DNA of 41,109 bases from Planctomycetota bacterium (GCA_014381825.1 JACNKX010000045.1:1-41109); one strand, 5' to 3'; counted from the stretch's first letter, positions 23,237 to 33,116 are shown. A program made the numbers and translations. Notes: generated from the sequence alone by a model not told the origin.

Positions 23237-24339
23237 AATACCTCGACGAATATCGCGATCCAATCGCGGCACGAAAACTATTGGCCGAAATTCGGCGCTG
23301 CGCGACTCGACCGTGGACACTAATGGAAGTGTGCGGCGGGCAAACCCACGGTTTGTTGCGGCACGGGATCGACGTTGAATTAGAAGACACGGTCGAGTTG
23401 ATCCACGGGCCGGGATGCCCGGTTTGCGTGACACCGTCTGAAGCGATCGATTTCGCTCAACAATTGGCGATGACGGATGACGTGATCCTAACGAGTTTCG
23501 GCGACATGTTGCGCGTCCCCGGCAGTGGCCGCTCGCTGCTGGATGTTCGAGCCAGTGGAGGCCGAGTCCGCACCGTTTACTCGCCATTGGATGCCGTCGA
23601 CTTGGCAAAGCGTCATCCGCAGGAGGAAGTTGTGTTCTTCGCCGTCGGATTCGAAACGACGGCGCCCGCCACGGCTTTGGCGGTAAAGCAGGCAGCGCGT
23701 GATGGCGTCGACAACTTCAGTCTGCTAGTCGCTCATGTGCGCGTGCAGCCGGCGATGGAAGCAATCGTGCAGTTGCCGGACAATCGCGTGCAGGCGTTCC
23801 TTGCCGCTGGCCACGTATGCACCGTGATGGGCTACGAATCGTACGAGCCATTTGTCGACACGCATAAACTCCCTGTCGTAGTAACTGGCTTCGAGCCGTT
23901 GGATTTACTCGACGGAATTTTGGCGGCTGTCAGGCAACTCGAATCGGGAGAGGCACGCGTCGAGAATCAATACGGGCGCAGCGCTCGTCGCGAAGGGAAT
24001 ATCGCGGCTCAGGACATCGTGCATGAAGTGTACGAATGCAGCGATCGTGAATGGCGAGGATTTGGAGTCATCCCGCGCGGAGGACTTCGCCTGCGAGACG
24101 AATGGGGGCGCTTTGATGCACGCCAGCGGTTTCCAGCTGGGATCGCTTTGCCAATCGTGGAATCCACGCTCTGTCGCAGTGCGGATGTGCTGGCTGGTCG
24201 CATCAAGCCCACAGAGTGTTCAGCCTTTGGTACGAGTTGTACACCGGAATCGCCGCTGGGCGCTCCGATGGTTTCGTCGGAAGGTGCCTGCGCGGCTTAT
24301 ATGAGCTACCGCCCTCGCCGGCAACCGCAGACAACATAG
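23233..24339 (+). CDS. hypD: hydrogenase Fe-cofactor assembly protein HypD
   Basis: This is a 368-residue [4Fe-4S] protein that scaffolds the iron with its cyanide and CO ligands. It has the family motifs MEVCGGQTHGLLRHG (C36 region), HGPGCPVCVTP, and a C-terminal cluster region FGTSCTPESPLGAPM with SSEGACAAY, which together hold the cysteines of the cluster. SLLVAHVRVQPAMEAI and AAGHVCTVMG are also conserved. The length is normal. ATG 23233 overlaps hypC. It ends 5 bases before hypE. Confidence 0.94.
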   Translation: MKYLDEYRDPIAARKLLAEIRRCATRPWTLMEVCGGQTHGLLRHGIDVELEDTVELIHGPGCPVCVTPSEAIDFAQQLAMTDDVILTSFGDMLRVPGSGRSLLDVRASGGRVRTVYSPLDAVDLAKRHPQEEVVFFAVGFETTAPATALAVKQAARDGVDNFSLLVAHVRVQPAMEAIVQLPDNRVQAFLAAGHVCTVMGYESYEPFVDTHKLPVVVTGFEPLDLLDGILAAVRQLESGEARVENQYGRSARREGNIAAQDIVHEVYECSDREWRGFGVIPRGGLRLRDEWGRFDARQRFPAGIALPIVESTLCRSADVLAGRIKPTECSAFGTSCTPESPLGAPMVSSEGACAAYMSYRPRRQPQTT

Positions 24340-24344
24340 ATCGA

Positions 24345-25412
24345 ATGAATCACGACGAACAAGCAACTTGGCAGCGACATTGCCCCGTCCCAGTTCCCTT
24401 GGACGGCGAACGGATCACGCTCGCTCATGGCGAGGGCGGTCGCGTCATGCGGAAGTTTATTCGAGAGAGCATCGTGTCATCGTTGGGAGATGAAGTGCTC
24501 CATTCAATGGGGGACGCAACTCATCTGCCGCAAATCGATGGGCGACTGGCCTTCACGACAGACAGCTTCGTTGTTTCGCCACTGTTCTTTCCGGGCGGTA
24601 ATATCGGATCGCTCTCTGTTTACGGAACGGTCAATGACCTGGCCGTCAGCGGCGCGAGGCCGTTGTATCTTGCGTTATCCTTGATTCTTGAGGAGGGCTT
24701 GCCGCTTGCGATCGTCGACCGCGTCCTGGAAAGTGTGGCGCAAGCTGCGGTGGCGACCAGTGCTCGAATCGTGACCGGTGACACGAAAGTCGTTCCACGC
24801 GGTATGGCCGACGGCCTCTTTATCAACACGACGGGAGTCGGTCAGCTTATTGGCCCAGTGCCTCCCGGACCAAGTTCGCTTTGCGAAGGCGACGAGTTAA
24901 TCGTTACCGGCCCGATTGGCCAACATGGTATCGCGGTGATGTGCGCACGCGAAGAACTGTCACTGGAACCGCCACCACAAAGTGACTCGGGATCGCTTGT
25001 TCGTGTAGCAGTGTTGCTGCGTGAACAACTTGGCACTCGTCTCCGCACCATGCGCGACGCAACACGCGGTGGCGTGACCGCGGTGTTACACGAGTGGGCG
25101 GAGGCGAGCCAGCACACGCTAACTATCAGTCAAGCCGACATCCCAATCTCGCCGTCTGTTCGCGGAGCGTGCGAACTCTTGGGACTCGACCCGCTGCACG
25201 TAGCCAATGAAGGGACGTTGGTTGCGGCAGTGGAACAAGGATTCGCGGATCTCGCGCTTCGCGCACTGCATTCCTGCCCGGAATCGGTCGGTGCAGCCCG
25301 AATCGGTCGCGTCGAACAGCGCGGGTTCGCGCCGGTAACGATCCGTCGCACGCTCGGCCCAGATCAACCTCTCGATGATCCCACCGGTGCACCGCTGCCT
25401 CGCATTTGCTAG
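24345..25412 (+). CDS. hypE: carbamoyl dehydratase HypE
   Basis: This is a 355-residue PurM/SelD-fold enzyme that accepts the carbamoyl group on its C-terminal cysteine, dehydrates it with ATP to thiocyanate, and donates CN to HypCD. The C-terminus PRIC carries the essential last cysteine. ITLAHGEGGRVMRKFI is the ATP-binding entry, with DSFVVSPLFFPGGNIGSLS, GDTKVVPRGM and ATRGGVTAVL as further family motifs. I chose the start at 24345 because it lies 5 bases after hypD; a longer frame from 24216 would overlap hypD heavily. It is the last gene of the hydrogenase operon. No clear terminator follows in the 70 bases before the opposing trmB stop. Confidence 0.94.
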   Translation: MNHDEQATWQRHCPVPVPLDGERITLAHGEGGRVMRKFIRESIVSSLGDEVLHSMGDATHLPQIDGRLAFTTDSFVVSPLFFPGGNIGSLSVYGTVNDLAVSGARPLYLALSLILEEGLPLAIVDRVLESVAQAAVATSARIVTGDTKVVPRGMADGLFINTTGVGQLIGPVPPGPSSLCEGDELIVTGPIGQHGIAVMCAREELSLEPPPQSDSGSLVRVAVLLREQLGTRLRTMRDATRGGVTAVLHEWAEASQHTLTISQADIPISPSVRGACELLGLDPLHVANEGTLVAAVEQGFADLALRALHSCPESVGAARIGRVEQRGFAPVTIRRTLGPDQPLDDPTGAPLPRIC

Positions 25413-25482
25413 TTGTTTCACGTCGCCTGCTCATCAGTAAGCACTCAAGAGGAGATGCTCGACGATAGAAGTCCGGCAACCA

Positions 25483-26190
25483 TCAACACTCGAAGGTCGG
25501 CGGATTACTATCACACGACGGGACCTCGCAATTGGGTAACGAGTTCGTAACAGGTTTGCGAAATTCGGAGCGATAGACCGGTTCGTTATTCATTCGCATT
25601 CGACGCTCGAAGTGTGTGCGGTAATCAAGGTCGTGTTCGGCGGGACGCTGGGCGACTTTGAGCGGCCCTTCGAAGGAGACTTCCGAGGCGATCATCTCGA
25701 GTGTCGCCTGATAATACTCTTCCACGTCCGTCCAGAAGTGCAAGGATCCTCCGGCGACCAGAACGCGCTGTATGTCACGGAGAAACTCGGGCTTCATGAC
25801 TCGACGTTTGCGATGTCGATCTTTCCACCAAGGGTCTGGGAAGTAGACATGCACGGCATCAACGCTCTCGTTTGGCAAGAACTCGCGGAACAACCGCAAG
25901 CCGTCTCCGCTGATCATCTTGCCGTTGTCGAGGCCGTGTTTCGCGAGCCGCCCCGCCGCATGACGGGCATACTTGTGAGCCATCTCGATGCCAAGGTAGT
26001 TCCGCTCTGGATGCGCCGCAGAAGCAGTTTGCATGAACAGCCCCTTGCCGCTGCCGAGTTCGACTTCGAACGGAGCTTCACGTCCGAACAGATCCGAAGC
26101 GACCAATGGTTCTGGCAGCTCTTCCAACGTATAGAGGAATGATGAAAGATCGATCGAAGGATCCACTGCCTTGAGAGCGCGGCGACCCAT
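25483..26190 (-). CDS. trmB: tRNA (guanine-N7-)-methyltransferase
   Basis: This is a 235-residue enzyme that methylates N7 of guanine 46 in the variable loop of tRNAs. The SAM-binding motif is EVELGSGKGLFMQTASA, then NYLGIEMAHKYARHAA, and the signature block VHVYFPDPWWKDRHRKRR, which is almost diagnostic for TrmB (FPDPWxKxxHxKRR). FLRDIQRVLVAGGSLHFWTD follows. The C-terminus is slightly extended with a Cys- and Ser-containing tail (CEVPSCDSNPPTFEC). It is convergent with hypE, with 70 bases between the stops. It is unrelated to the hydrogenase. Confidence 0.95.
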   Translation of the reverse strand: MGRRALKAVDPSIDLSSFLYTLEELPEPLVASDLFGREAPFEVELGSGKGLFMQTASAAHPERNYLGIEMAHKYARHAAGRLAKHGLDNGKMISGDGLRLFREFLPNESVDAVHVYFPDPWWKDRHRKRRVMKPEFLRDIQRVLVAGGSLHFWTDVEEYYQATLEMIASEVSFEGPLKVAQRPAEHDLDYRTHFERRMRMNNEPVYRSEFRKPVTNSLPNCEVPSCDSNPPTFEC

Positions 26191-26656
26191 TTTGGTACCC
26201 CTGACGTGGCTGATGCGGGTAGCGAATTCTTCACGTTACTCTTCTTGCAGGCTGAGTTCTAGGTCCGCCTCAGCCATGCGCTATTACGCTCGCTTCGGGA
26301 TCGCTGGGCAACACAGAAGAATGCAGCTTCTTTACACGTGGGATGCGTTTCTTTTTCAAACTTCACCCAGTCGCGAAGCCTGAGGAAGAAAATGGTGGCT
26401 CATGAGAGGGGTGCGATTGACCGAGCGCGGGTCCGTACCATGGATCACGGGGTTCTGTACTGAGGATTCGGCGATTCGCAGTTGAGAAAACGTCTCCTGT
26501 GATTTGACAGTAGGCGGTACCTCTTTCGTACCAGGCAAACGAGGATAAAATCCTTGCTTATTGGAAGCGGTCTCGCTAAGCTGGCCAGCGGTGTCGCGTG
26601 GCTTTGTTTCGTGAAGCCGCCTGGTTTATCTTCCTCATTCAGGAGTTGTTATCGTG
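26191..26656. other. gene-free stretch
   Basis: This 466-base region lies between trmB and the acidic lipoprotein. Both genes read away from it, so their promoters lie here. TTGACA occurs at about 26504-26509 and TAAAAT at about 26543, but their spacing does not fit. No gene is supported. Confidence 0.45.
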
Positions 26657-26944
26657 ATGCAATCGTTCAAACGGGCAATCGCTTTGTTTTCGATCGTCGC
26701 TGTGTCAGCATTTGTTGTTGGCTGTGGTGGGCCTGGCGCACCGGTTTCCAGTAGTTCCGATCCGGTGATGGAAGCTGCCGACGCAGCTCTTGCCCCAGAA
26801 GGCGGTGGCGAGCAGGAGGCAGCTCCAACAGAGGGTGAAAGTTCCGAAGCCGAAACAGCTCCATCAGCAGAGGTTACGACCGAGCCGGCACCGGAAGCGG
26901 AAGCGGCCGAGGCCAGTACTCCCGAGGCCGATACTCCCGAGTAA
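26657..26944 (+). CDS. small acidic lipoprotein
   Basis: This is a 95-residue protein with a lipoprotein signal peptide: KRAIALFSIVAVSAFVVGC, with the lipobox VVGC near residue 22. The mature part is low complexity, rich in Glu, Ala, Pro, Ser and Thr (for example EAETAPSAEVTTEPAPEAEA), strongly acidic, and probably disordered. Such tails are common in planctomycete surface lipoproteins. AGGAG at 26641-26645 precedes either a GTG at 26654 or the ATG at 26657; I chose the ATG. No catalytic role is likely. A DUF1559 gene follows on the same strand after 150 bases. Confidence 0.75.
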   Translation: MQSFKRAIALFSIVAVSAFVVGCGGPGAPVSSSSDPVMEAADAALAPEGGGEQEAAPTEGESSEAETAPSAEVTTEPAPEAEAAEASTPEADTPE

Positions 26945-27097
26945 GCTTTTGGTTCGTCAATTACAGTCAAGTTGTCGTCCGTGATCGCACGACGGGACGC
27001 TTCGTTATAAGGGTCGTGATTCGGCTGGCTACTAGATCCAATTCCGCGTTAGATCCTGCACTAATTCCTATTCATTCTCAATTGCGGAGGACATGGT

Positions 27098-28237
27098 ATG
27101 GACCGTTTCAATGGTCGTCGAACCGGATTTACACTTGTTGAGCTGTTGGTCGTCATTGCGATCATTGGCATTTTGGTTGCTTTGTTACTGCCTGCCGTAC
27201 AAGCGGCACGTGAGTCCGCAAATCGAATTCAATGCAGCAACAAGCTGAAGCAGATGGGCATTGCGCTCCACAACTATCACGATACTTTTAAGACGTTCCC
27301 TCCCGCTTGGATTACGGCGGCTCCCCCGAATATAACGGTCAGCGTCACGAATCCGTTATTCGCGACAAACGATTGGCCGCAATGGTCATGGGGAGCTTTG
27401 ATCTTACCGTTTATGGAGCAGCAACCGCTGCACTCGCAATTGACGGTTGGATCTCCGTTACATCTGGAGCAGGTTCGGGCTTTGTCGGTAGCGAATACTA
27501 CGAATATTCTGAAGCCCACGATGTCGGACTTCTTGTGTCCATCATCCGTTGCGTTACCACTGAATGATCATGTCGCGAGACGGATTGGTATCGGCCCTGT
27601 TCTGGTGCCAAATCTTCCGATTCACTACACGTCGACATCCAATTACATTGCAGCAAGTTCAACCTATGCAACGGACGCCGAGGGTGGCCTGCCTGTCGAG
27701 CGGGGGGTCTTTGTCGAGAACAAGGGCAACAACTTCGCGTCGATTCAGGATGGCACCAGCAGCACGATTGCGGTTGGCGAACGAGTTTGGCAATTCAAGA
27801 CGCGTCCGAATCTATTGACGGGTGGTGGCACCAGCATTATTTTTCGAGCTGGGGCCGGAAATGTATTCGGAATTCCGCGTCGCAATGGAAGTAATGGTGC
27901 GAACCCTAGCATTTCGGGAGGTTCGGACTCGAGCGTGCCGCAGGGCTCCGATACGCGAACTTCCGTAATCGGAATCGGGCGGCCCCGCATTAATCTTACT
28001 GACCATTTTAACCGAGGGTGGGCGCGACGCGGGTTCAGCAGCCAACATCCTGGTGGCGCGCAGTTCCTGTTCTGCGATGCAAGCGTTCACTTTCTTCCCG
28101 AGGCAATTAACGCCGACCACAACAACGGACAGGTCATGCCCAACTTAACGTTTCTCGAGCGGACGACGGAAGTTGACACAGTCTGGGAACGATTGATTGC
28201 GAAAGCTGATGGCGGAGACGTGAACTTTACTCCATAG
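27098..28237 (+). CDS. DUF1559 domain pseudopilin-like protein
   Basis: This is a 379-residue protein. The N-terminus [20 protein letters not shown] is a type IV prepilin/pseudopilin motif (cleavage before FTLVE, then a hydrophobic helix), followed by [20 protein letters not shown] and [15 protein letters not shown]. It belongs to the DUF1559 (SBP_bac_10) family, massively expanded in planctomycetes and thought to be part of pilus- or secretion-like surface fibres. The C-terminal H-X9-DG signature reads [14 protein letters not shown], so D is followed by A rather than G. GGAGG precedes ATG at 27098. It is the only plus-strand member of the three copies here. A terminator follows at 28290. Confidence 0.9.
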   Translation: MDRFNGRRTGFTLVELLVVIAIIGILVALLLPAVQAARESANRIQCSNKLKQMGIALHNYHDTFKTFPPAWITAAPPNITVSVTNPLFATNDWPQWSWGALILPFMEQQPLHSQLTVGSPLHLEQVRALSVANTTNILKPTMSDFLCPSSVALPLNDHVARRIGIGPVLVPNLPIHYTSTSNYIAASSTYATDAEGGLPVERGVFVENKGNNFASIQDGTSSTIAVGERVWQFKTRPNLLTGGGTSIIFRAGAGNVFGIPRRNGSNGANPSISGGSDSSVPQGSDTRTSVIGIGRPRINLTDHFNRGWARRGFSSQHPGGAQFLFCDASVHFLPEAINADHNNGQVMPNLTFLERTTEVDTVWERLIAKADGGDVNFTP

Positions 28238-28245
28238 CTCATATA

Positions 28246-28262
28246 ACCGGCTTCACGCCGGT
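28246..28262 (+). repeat. short hairpin ACCGGC/GCCGGT
   Basis: A 6-bp stem with a 5-nt loop lies between the DUF1559 stop and its terminator. It has no T-run of its own, so it may be a 3-prime stabilising hairpin. Confidence 0.5.
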
Positions 28263-28289
28263 ATAGCTGGGATTAAAATCATCGAGCCT

Positions 28290-28331
28290 GGCCGCCTTGA
28301 GTTATGTGAACTTTAGGCGGCCTCTTTTTTT
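28290..28331 (+). terminator. intrinsic terminator after the DUF1559 gene
   Basis: The stem GGCCGCCT (28290-28297) / AGGCGGCC (28315-28322) with a 17-nt loop is followed by TCTTTTTTT. It lies between the convergent DUF1559 and VWA genes. Confidence 0.9.
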
Positions 28332-28345
28332 CGAATGATCACGCT

Positions 28346-30046
28346 CTACGCGATGATTTCGCGTTTGCGATTTAGGTAATCCCAAACGACGTAGCGGTCG
28401 AGGTCATTTCCGGCGGTGAAGAAAACGCGGCCTTGCGTCGATTCCGCCAATCGATAAGCGAATCGAATGTCCTCCTCGGACTGCGACCAACTAGGCACCA
28501 GGAACATGTTGATCGTGATACTTTCGCGATGGCAAAGCAGCCCTTCGCGCATCGTTGCCTCTTCCGTTTGTGGATCGGGCGGATAGAGCATGTAGAGCCA
28601 CTCGCCTTCGAAGTGAGCCGTCGGCAGCCCGTCGGTGATCAGAATGATCTGGCGATTTGGCGTGTCTTGAGCGACCAATAATTGGCGGGCCATCTGCAGC
28701 GAGTGTTGGATGTTTGTGAAGTGCGGTGGCAACTGATATTCACTGACATCTTCGCTACTCATATCGGCCTTGAAGCGAACGATGGGGTCGTGAACGGTGA
28801 CCGGCTTCGGGAGCAAATCGATAATCTCTCCGCTTCGACACGGCCGAGCGAACGTGAACATCTCGACGAAGTGGACGTAGTCGCCGGGGTACTCCGTGCG
28901 GATCAATCCGTCCAACGCGAGACCCATTCGTTTGACGTTAATATACTGGCCGTCGTAGCGCATCGAGCCACTCATATCCATGATGACGACGGTTGCCGCC
29001 TTCGGTGAATTGCGAGTGCGATGGACCTCGATGTCTTCCGTCTTCAAACGCAGCGGCTTCGCGTTCCCTTGCCGCAGCATCGCGTTGATGAACGTTTGGG
29101 GTATGTCGAGATGCGCGAGCGAATCGCCGAATTCATACGGTTTGGTCTGTTGCATCTCGACGGCGCCTTCGCCAATAATCGGTCCTTGATGCCGGCCGCT
29201 GCGCGAAGCTTGGAGGTTACTGAAGATTCTTCCGAGGAGTTGTCCTTGGAAGATTCGATAAGCCTGCGGCGTCAACTGAAATGCGTCACCATCACGCTCT
29301 AGTCCTTGGCGTTCCGCAAGTTCTCGAATGTAATCTTCGACCATTTGCTGAAGCTCTGCCAATCGATCGAGATCACCGGGATCAGCGAACTCAGCCAGCG
29401 CCTCCATGTCGATGACTGCAATCTGGGCGTTGTCGCGGGCCTCTTCCAGCTGTTTCAACAACTCGTCGATCTTCTCTAATTCGGCCTTGATCTCTAATGC
29501 CTCGGGGATGGTCATCGAAGTTTGCCCCGTAAACTCGTACTTGGCGACGAGTTCGTCGACTTGATACTTGTTGCCGAGCGATTCAAGCACTTGGACCAGC
29601 CCGCGCGCGAATGGATGCCGGTCGTTGCCAGTGGCGTACCACAGTCGTTCGAGTTCGTAGATCTGTTCGCTCTCAAACGCAAGTTCAAAACGCGGTTGCA
29701 GCTTCTTCGGCGGATCGAGTTGTTGCCCGACTGCGCGGTACTCTTTCCTTGCTCGATGCCGAACGGTATCCGTCTCGTACTTTTCTAGTATTTTTCGCTT
29801 ACGTTCCAATAGCATCGCGATCAGGGCGTCGATACTTGGACCGAGACCAGCAATCTGCGTCGGATCGATCTTGATCGCGCGGGCCAACTCTTCATCGGTC
29901 AGACGCCGCATGTTCCCGTACATCAGCGCGTGTTCGAAGGCGGGCGAGACCGCATCTGGTGGAGGTTGGGTCGGGCTCGGGAAGCTCTTGGGATCGAACT
30001 TCTGGTATGTGTGAATGACACCGCCCAGCGGCTTGCGATCTGGCAT
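28346..30046 (-). CDS. VWA-domain protein partnered with a MoxR-like ATPase
   Basis: This is a 566-residue protein. The N-terminal 340 residues are helical and charged (for example EKIDELLKQLEEARDNAQIA, with coiled-coil potential). A von Willebrand factor A domain follows, with an intact MIDAS DMSGSM at residues 357-362 in VVIMDMSGSMRYDG and LITDGLPTAH later. VWA proteins of this type work with MoxR AAA+ ATPases to insert metals or remodel protein complexes in the cytoplasm. The ATPase gene lies upstream on the same strand, with one methyltransferase between. There is no signal peptide or membrane segment. The target is unknown. Confidence 0.87.
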   Translation of the reverse strand: MPDRKPLGGVIHTYQKFDPKSFPSPTQPPPDAVSPAFEHALMYGNMRRLTDEELARAIKIDPTQIAGLGPSIDALIAMLLERKRKILEKYETDTVRHRARKEYRAVGQQLDPPKKLQPRFELAFESEQIYELERLWYATGNDRHPFARGLVQVLESLGNKYQVDELVAKYEFTGQTSMTIPEALEIKAELEKIDELLKQLEEARDNAQIAVIDMEALAEFADPGDLDRLAELQQMVEDYIRELAERQGLERDGDAFQLTPQAYRIFQGQLLGRIFSNLQASRSGRHQGPIIGEGAVEMQQTKPYEFGDSLAHLDIPQTFINAMLRQGNAKPLRLKTEDIEVHRTRNSPKAATVVIMDMSGSMRYDGQYINVKRMGLALDGLIRTEYPGDYVHFVEMFTFARPCRSGEIIDLLPKPVTVHDPIVRFKADMSSEDVSEYQLPPHFTNIQHSLQMARQLLVAQDTPNRQIILITDGLPTAHFEGEWLYMLYPPDPQTEEATMREGLLCHRESITINMFLVPSWSQSEEDIRFAYRLAESTQGRVFFTAGNDLDRYVVWDYLNRKREIIA

Positions 30047-30080
30047 TGAGTTGTCCTGACGAGTCTGATTGATCGACTCA

Positions 30081-30725
30081 TTATACGGTTCGCAGACGAC
30101 CAGAGCGCTTCCGCTGCAGGCGGACCGAGTTCTGTTGACCGTAGGTCAACAATAAGGCACCATCGGCGGCGCAGCGATCAAACAAGCGGTCAATGACATC
30201 TTCTTCGCCCGGCCATGGATAGGCGAAGATAATGTCGAAGTCGTCTGGATCGAGACCGAGTTCTTCGTAGGCGTCGTCCGTCTCGGTCACTAACCACACA
30301 ACGCCCGCGTCGTTGTCTGCATAGGCTTCCTCCGCACACGCCTCACTCCCTTGTGGGATGAAGCTGCCGTGAACGAAATCGGCTTCCAACTCGAAGTCGC
30401 TGACTAATTTGTGTGCTTCGTCGACGAGATCTCGATCAATCTCGATGCCATAAGCTTGAAATCCTGCCATCTCGGCGAGAATAGCGACGACACCAAAGCC
30501 ACTACCCCATTCGCAGAAGTGCCGCCCTGTTGTTAAGTTCGTCGCGGTGATCGCTCTCAACGCGTAGTAGACCGTTACAAAGTCACTGGGAACGAAGCCG
30601 CTACCCCAAGTGGGATGCTCCCGCATAAACTGATCGATGCGATCATCGACTTCCGTGAGGAATGCGGCGACGTCGCTTGGTAATGGCGACGTTGTCTCAG
30701 ACATTTCGATTTCGACCAACGCCAC
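30081..30725 (-). CDS. class I SAM-dependent methyltransferase
   Basis: This is a 214-residue protein with the class I motif I in CEWGSGFGVVAILAEMAG (E-x-G-x-G-x-G), YGIEIDRDLVDEAH as the strand-2 acidic end, and DFDIIFAYPWPGEEDVIDRL. It resembles small histone-lysine/protein-type methyltransferases such as those fused to or near AAA/VWA modules, but the target is unknown. The start is GTG at 30725 with GGAG six bases upstream; an ATG at 30704 is the alternative. It begins 4 bases after the ATPase stop and lies 35 bases before the VWA gene, so the three form one operon. Modification of the ATPase or VWA partner is possible, but this is inference. Confidence 0.8.
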   Translation of the reverse strand: MALVEIEMSETTSPLPSDVAAFLTEVDDRIDQFMREHPTWGSGFVPSDFVTVYYALRAITATNLTTGRHFCEWGSGFGVVAILAEMAGFQAYGIEIDRDLVDEAHKLVSDFELEADFVHGSFIPQGSEACAEEAYADNDAGVVWLVTETDDAYEELGLDPDDFDIIFAYPWPGEEDVIDRLFDRCAADGALLLTYGQQNSVRLQRKRSGRLRTV

Positions 30726-30728
30726 TCG

Positions 30729-32138
30729 CTACTCCACTTCGTAAGTCATGCGACCGCGGTGTTGCGAACGCGAGATGCGATCCATCGCGTAGAGCCCGGC
30801 CAAAACGAACTCGACACACGACGCACGGATGGCGGGACTCTCTCCGGCGTTGACTTCAAACGCCTTATCCCACACAGGCGGAACTCGCTTCAGTAGTTCG
30901 GCGTACTGCTGCGAAGGCAGCATGTCACCGACTTCGAGCTTGACGCCGCGTCCAAAGATTTCAGAGATCTCGGCCAGTCCATGCTTGTCGACATATTCTT
31001 CGAACACGATCTGTATTGCTTCAGCAACGACGGCGTCGAGAACTTGGCGTTCTGACATCTGATGGCTGCCCATCAAGTCGAGTTCAAGCTTGCCGAGCGA
31101 TGAGGCGTACAAATGACCAAGGTCGCTGATGCGAGGCACGACGGGTTCTTCGCCCAACACAATGCCGCGCTGCCGAGCCGATGCGATCATTGTTCGATAG
31201 TTAGCGATGCTGAAGCGAGCACTGACGCCCGACTGTTGATCAATATATTTTGACTTACGAGCCTGAATCGTAACCTGCTCGATGACCTCTCGCATGAAGT
31301 AAGGCACGACCACCGGAATGTCTCCCGGTCGGATGTGGGCTTCCTGTTCCATGATCTGGATGCCGAGATCGCGATCACGCGGGTAGTGTGTGTGAACGAC
31401 CGAGCCGATGCGATCCTTTAGCTGCGGAATGACCTTGCCACTTCGGTTGTAGGTCGATGGGTTTGCCGAGAACAAGATCAACACGTCGATGTCAAAGCGG
31501 ATGGGATACCCGCGGATCTGGACATCCCGTTCCTCCAGGATGTTGAACAAGCCGACTTGCACGAGTTCGTCCAACTCGGGCAATTCGTTCATCGCAAAAA
31601 TACCTCGATGCATCCGTGGGATGAGTCCAAAGTGCAGTGCCTGCTCCGCCGACATGCTGACGCCACCAGCCAGCTTGCCGGGATCGATCTCTCCGATGAT
31701 GTCAGCGAACTTGGTGCCGGGTGCCAACCGCTCCGCATAGCGATCGTCTCGCGACCACCATCCGATCGGAACTTCTTCCTCCGCATGGGCCGCGACAAAA
31801 TCGCGGCACGCTCGGCTGATTGGTGCGTACGGATCGTCATGCAGTGGAGCTTCCGGGACATCGACGAACGGAATCGCTTCATCCAGAAATCGAACCAAAC
31901 CTCGCATCAGGCGGCTTTTTGCTTGCCCTTTCTCGCCGAGGAACAACATGTCGTGCTCGGCCAAGATCGCGATGTTCATCTCGGGAACGACTGTGTCTTC
32001 ATAACCGATAACGCCGGGGAAAAGTTCTTCTCCGCTGGCAAGCGTGCGAATGAAGTTGTCGTGAAGTTCTTGCTTGACGGTCTTTGAGATCCAGCCGCTG
32101 GCGCGGAGTTCTCGCAGATTAGTTGGCTGCGAAGGCAT
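30729..32138 (-). CDS. MoxR/ChlI-like AAA+ ATPase
   Basis: This is a 469-residue AAA+ ATPase of the magnesium-chelatase ChlI/MoxR type. The Walker A region reads [15 protein letters not shown] (68-75 GEKGQAKS, A in place of the usual G before KS), and the Walker B region reads [11 protein letters not shown]. Sensor and arginine-finger motifs lie in [20 protein letters not shown]. This variant Walker A/B pair is characteristic of a subfamily found in many bacteria. Such ATPases act with VWA partners, which here is the 566-residue protein two genes downstream. It is the first gene of a three-gene minus-strand operon with the methyltransferase and the VWA protein. Confidence 0.88.
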   Translation of the reverse strand: MPSQPTNLRELRASGWISKTVKQELHDNFIRTLASGEELFPGVIGYEDTVVPEMNIAILAEHDMLFLGEKGQAKSRLMRGLVRFLDEAIPFVDVPEAPLHDDPYAPISRACRDFVAAHAEEEVPIGWWSRDDRYAERLAPGTKFADIIGEIDPGKLAGGVSMSAEQALHFGLIPRMHRGIFAMNELPELDELVQVGLFNILEERDVQIRGYPIRFDIDVLILFSANPSTYNRSGKVIPQLKDRIGSVVHTHYPRDRDLGIQIMEQEAHIRPGDIPVVVPYFMREVIEQVTIQARKSKYIDQQSGVSARFSIANYRTMIASARQRGIVLGEEPVVPRISDLGHLYASSLGKLELDLMGSHQMSERQVLDAVVAEAIQIVFEEYVDKHGLAEISEIFGRGVKLEVGDMLPSQQYAELLKRVPPVWDKAFEVNAGESPAIRASCVEFVLAGLYAMDRISRSQHRGRMTYEVE

Positions 32139-32234
32139 AGCATTCTTGATGCGAAAGTGATGGATTTAACTCGATCGCATTATAGGGCTGCTGCCATCGA
32201 TTCCAAGCCAACGAGCGCACTGAGCCGACGAACA

Positions 32235-33116
32235 CTACGGAAAGCTCACCGCTTCGCCACCTTGCATCGTCGCCAGTGCGAAATAAACATTCAAGTCGAT
32301 GGTTTCGACGATGATGTGGACCGAACCATCGGCGAAAACAAAGTTTGTTCCGCCCGGATGGTAGCTCCCCGGATCGTCTAAATGTCCGCCGCCGGAGTTT
32401 GGTGGCTCATCGGCGATTGCAAGAATCCTCGCGAACGATTCATCAGCACCCGGAACGGCACCGAGCCATGTCGATCCTCCGTACTTGGAAGAGCGTTCAG
32501 CCACCAGCAGCGTGCTGCTCATGCCGTCGATGAAATCCCGGAAACGGGAAGAGCTACTGTGAAAGAACGGACCATCGCTGCGGCACTGCACTCCCGGTGG
32601 CAAGAGCTCGCAATCTTCCAGTTCCAATGTTCCAAACATGCCCACATAGTTCGCCGTCGGCACAGTCGCCAAGACCGCGCCGCCGGCATCTTGGAGATCG
32701 AAGAACTGCTGCGAGTTGGCATCTGACGGACAGCGATAAATCGGGAGGTGTGTATTCCGCGCCGATTGGTTTTGCGGGTCGGTAATCGGCAGCGTATCTC
32801 GGACGATATCCGTCACCGTGTTCTGCTCGATGAATGGCAATACACGGGCCGCCCAACCCCAACCCGGCTCGCCTTCTGACAAGACCCGCCCGTTCGGTGT
32901 CTCTAACCCAATCCAACCCATTGGCAGTGACAGGTAAGTGTCGTGGTAGTTGTGCAGTGCCAAGCCAACTTGCTTCATGTTGTTGTTACAAGACATGCGG
33001 CGCGCAGCCTCGCGTGCGGCCTGCACAGCCGGAAGCAACAGCGCGACCAGAATGCCGATGACCGCAATGACAACGAGTAATTCGACCAGTGTAAATGCTT
33101 TTCTGAAACGGTTCAT
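32235..33116 (-). CDS. DUF1559 domain pseudopilin-like protein
   Basis: This is a 293-residue protein. From the ATG at 33116 it reads [20 protein letters not shown], the pseudopilin signal, followed by [18 protein letters not shown] and LHNYHDTYLSLPMGW. The H-X9-DG signature is intact: HPGGTNFVFADGSV. I chose this ATG because AGGAG lies 11 bases upstream and the prepilin leader then has the usual length; an in-frame start at 33206 would add 30 residues before the leader. It belongs to the planctomycete DUF1559 family, located at the cell surface. It stands alone, with the His-rich gene behind on the same strand. Confidence 0.9.
   Translation of the reverse strand: MNRFRKAFTLVELLVVIAVIGILVALLLPAVQAAREAARRMSCNNNMKQVGLALHNYHDTYLSLPMGWIGLETPNGRVLSEGEPGWGWAARVLPFIEQNTVTDIVRDTLPITDPQNQSARNTHLPIYRCPSDANSQQFFDLQDAGGAVLATVPTANYVGMFGTLELEDCELLPPGVQCRSDGPFFHSSSSRFRDFIDGMSSTLLVAERSSKYGGSTWLGAVPGADESFARILAIADEPPNSGGGHLDDPGSYHPGGTNFVFADGSVHIIVETIDLNVYFALATMQGGEAVSFP

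Noticed and set aside
30729-32138. Apparently damaged Walker A and B motifs in the MoxR-like ATPase
   Set aside because: GEKGQAKS and MNELPEL are as I recall typical of this ATPase subfamily, so they are not evidence of decay.
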